The translations under genes and the position numbers were made by a program. This document shows positions 62,333 through 64,000 of a DNA stretch of 64,000 bases, in pieces. How positions within the stretch are numbered: position 1 is the stretch's first letter; each line of letters begins with the position of its first letter. Source of the DNA: an actinobacterium SCGC AAA278-O22 (GTDB lineage Bacteria; Actinomycetota; Actinomycetes; Nanopelagicales; Nanopelagicaceae); NCBI GenBank assembly GCA_000372185.1, contig AQUA01000005.1:1-64000 (forward strand). The letters are read 5' to 3'. The notes beneath the pieces are model-generated. The model was not told the DNA's origin and ran no database searches. It saw only the letters and a list, made by a program, of their open reading frames with translations.

Positions 62333-63049
62333 TCACCACACGGAAAGGGCGGTGTTGACCGCAGATAGTGCAGCAAGTCCAGCATGTGCTGAGCGCAGAA
62401 CGGGACGGCCCATCAGTGCAACCTTTGCACCAGCTGCTGCGAAGGTATCAATTTCACCATCTGTTAACCCACCTTCAGGGCCGATAATGATTGCAACCTT
62501 CTTGCATCCAGGAACGACTAGTTGTGAGACTTTCATCGTTGCAGATTCATGAAATACCAGAGCCAAATCTGCTTGTGCAATCTGATCGATCACTGCATTG
62601 GTAGTAGCTACTCCAATGACTTCGGGGATACGAAAACGCCGAGATTGCTTACTTGCTTCACGCGCTGTGGTCTGTAGCTTTTCAATTTTATCATCAGATT
62701 TTCCGATACTTCGTTCAGCTTTCCACATCACGATGCGATCTGCTCCACCCTCTGTGCAGAGCTCGATTGACTCTTTGATGCGATCGCCTTTAGGAATGGC
62801 TTGAATAACGGTGAAGTGAGTAGTTAGTGCTTCTTCAAATCCTGATTCAAGAACTTCTACGGTCATATGTTTTTTATGTACTTCTTTCGCTTCTACGTGA
62901 GACCAACGACCTTTTCCATCAGAGAGATTGAAAAGATCACCGCTTTTCATGCGAAGAACGCGGATAGCGTGCAGAGCATCTTCGTTATTAAATTCATAGA
63001 TAGACCCAACAGTTGTTGGCAAGTCATCGACGAAGAAAAGAGTCAGCAT
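62333..63049 (-). CDS. rsmE: 16S rRNA (uracil1498-N3)-methyltransferase
   Basis: 238 residues. VLRMKSGDLFNLSDGKGRW near the N-terminal PUA-like part, RIVMWKAERS, and the SPOUT knot IIGPEGGLTDGEIDTF with MGRPVLRSAHAGLAAL. Methylates 16S rRNA. Start overlaps the dnaJ stop (TAATG). Confidence 0.93.
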   Translation of the reverse strand: MLTLFFVDDLPTTVGSIYEFNNEDALHAIRVLRMKSGDLFNLSDGKGRWSHVEAKEVHKKHMTVEVLESGFEEALTTHFTVIQAIPKGDRIKESIELCTEGGADRIVMWKAERSIGKSDDKIEKLQTTAREASKQSRRFRIPEVIGVATTNAVIDQIAQADLALVFHESATMKVSQLVVPGCKKVAIIIGPEGGLTDGEIDTFAAAGAKVALMGRPVLRSAHAGLAALSAVNTALSVW

Positions 63050-64000
63050 TAGCGACCAAAGGCATCGCGGAATTTAGAGAAGAGGCCTTCTCGGTGGCCC
63101 TTAACCTTCACTTCGCCAACTCTTTCACCGCGCGATGAAGCAAATTCTTTGAGTAATTTCTCTTGATCTCGGCTGAGCTTATGTGGCGTTGCCACATCGA
63201 CATGAACAATCAAATCTCCGCGATGTGTTGTGCGCAGACGAGTCATACCTTTGCCCTTGACTGGAATTGTCGTGCCGCTCTGTGTGCCGGCTTTGATATC
63301 GACCTTTACTGGGCCGTCAAGAGTTTCAACTTGCACGGTTGTGCCAAGTGCTGCGGCAGCAAAAGATATTTCGATTTGGATATGTAAGTTATCTCCATCG
63401 CGAAGCAGGAATTCATGTTCTGCCTCAACAATTTCAACGTAGAGATCTCCTGCCGGTCCACCACCTTGACCTACTTCACCGCGCCCAGCCATCTGAATAC
63501 GGTTTCCGGTTTCTACACCTGCAGGAACTTTTACATTAATTGTTTGGCGCGCGCGTACTCGTCCATCTCCTCCGCATTCGCGGCAAGGATCGGTAATCAC
63601 GCTTCCGTACCCTGAACAGTTATTGCACGGACGCGATGTCATTACTTGGCCAAGGAATGACTTCTGAACAAATTGTGTTTCACCGCGCCCTTTGCAGACG
63701 GGACACATTGTGGGTGCGCTTTGATTTGCAGTTCCTTGTCCTTCGCACTTCTGGCACACAACTGCAGATTCCAAAGTGATATCGCGCTCTGTTCCAAAGC
63801 ATGCTTCGTTGAGATCTACCTCAACGCGAATGAGTGCATCTTGTCCTTGTCGCATACGTGGACGTGGTCCGCGATTTCCACCGCCACCAAAGAATGCATC
63901 CATGATGTCGCTAAATCCGCCGCCTCCGAATCCGCCACCGAATCCACCGCCAAAACCTTGTCCACCCATGTCATATTGCTGACGCTTCTGAGGATCAGAG
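63049..64000 (-). CDS. dnaJ: Chaperone DnaJ (5' end outside window)
   Basis: Partial, frame open to the right edge. The visible part begins SDPQKRQQYD at the end of the J-domain, then a Gly/Phe-rich region (GGFGGGFGGGGF), then four CxxCxGxG zinc motifs (CQKCEGQG, CPVCKGRG, CNNCSGYG, CRECGGDG), then the substrate-binding C-terminus. The J-domain with HPD is beyond the window. Cofactor of DnaK. It leads the operon dnaJ-rsmE-phoH-ybeY-corC-cdd-like. Confidence 0.95.
   Translation of the reverse strand, partial: SDPQKRQQYDMGGQGFGGGFGGGFGGGGFSDIMDAFFGGGGNRGPRPRMRQGQDALIRVEVDLNEACFGTERDITLESAVVCQKCEGQGTANQSAPTMCPVCKGRGETQFVQKSFLGQVMTSRPCNNCSGYGSVITDPCRECGGDGRVRARQTINVKVPAGVETGNRIQMAGRGEVGQGGGPAGDLYVEIVEAEHEFLLRDGDNLHIQIEISFAAAALGTTVQVETLDGPVKVDIKAGTQSGTTIPVKGKGMTRLRTTHRGDLIVHVDVATPHKLSRDQEKLLKEFASSRGERVGEVKVKGHREGLFSKFRDAFGR

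Noticed and set aside
1-64000. CRISPR arrays, insertion sequences, prophage or integrase genes
   Set aside because: No tandem repeat-spacer pattern, transposase motif or phage gene was seen; gene content is chromosomal throughout.

Overview
The window looks like a stretch of chromosome from a streamlined actinobacterium, most probably a freshwater acI / Nanopelagicales-type organism (Planktophila/Nanopelagicus-like). This is inference. Gene families and order are actinobacterial: a HrdB/SigA-type sigma factor, DUF4192 and DUF7455 proteins, a SAM-IV-type riboswitch before metX, the LexA / LysM protein / NrdR / NrdJ block, actinobacterial LexA boxes, and dnaJ-rsmE-phoH-ybeY-corC. By eye, base composition is only moderately GC-rich for the phylum. 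Spacers are very short, genes often overlap by 1-11 bases, and no gene-free stretch exceeds 300 bases. I see no insertion sequence, prophage, CRISPR array or integrase.

Layout. 1-5800: the end of a topoisomerase IV/gyrase A subunit, a membrane-anchored methyltransferase, an ABC-F ATPase, the topoisomerase B subunit, and two small metal-binding proteins (DUF7455, CDGSH). 5814-13335: primary sigma factor with a long histone-H1-like N-terminus, metX with its riboswitch, DUF4192, a secreted protein, a NUDIX hydrolase and a DinG-type helicase. 13345-23698: an accessory metabolic block with an EamA exporter, HIBADH-like dehydrogenase, aldehyde dehydrogenase, enolase-superfamily enzyme, a formaldehyde-activating-enzyme (Fae) homologue and a glycine betaine/choline-type ABC importer. 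Divergent to these are an IclR regulator and an iron-type alcohol dehydrogenase. 23703-27720: riboflavin operon under an FMN riboswitch, with a DUF1349 gene at its end. 27782-32521: nrdR-nrdJ with paired NrdR boxes, then a LysM protein and lexA divergent around two LexA boxes.

32522-36766: small membrane protein, cupin, ROK sugar kinase, secreted metallophosphatase-like protein, DUF4287 protein, class I glutamine amidotransferase. 36763-42717: a probable polyamine/amine catabolic set (SDR, aldehyde dehydrogenase, glutamine-synthetase-like ligase, APC permease) and a class II glutamine amidotransferase. 42710-51167: mixed genes, including a truncated metallopeptidase, UbiA prenyltransferase, mutM, small membrane proteins (one of 41 residues), PsiE-like, SOUL, MFS, esterase and YqhA-like proteins. 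51164-57096: organic-acid and amide metabolism (FAH-family hydrolase, glycerate kinase, APC permease, formamidase family, GlcD-type FAD oxidase). 57134-64000: tRNA-Glu(CUC), tRNA-Gln(CUG), gltX, FAH-family protein, then the cdd-like/corC/ybeY/phoH/rsmE/dnaJ operon, read leftwards from the right edge.

Two themes recur. Many start codons lie 5-8 bases after a TANNNT-like -10 element with no ribosome binding site, which fits leaderless transcripts. In at least two convergent pairs, the terminator of one gene lies inside the coding end of its neighbour. The best candidate for undescribed biology is the Fae-containing block at 14230-23698.
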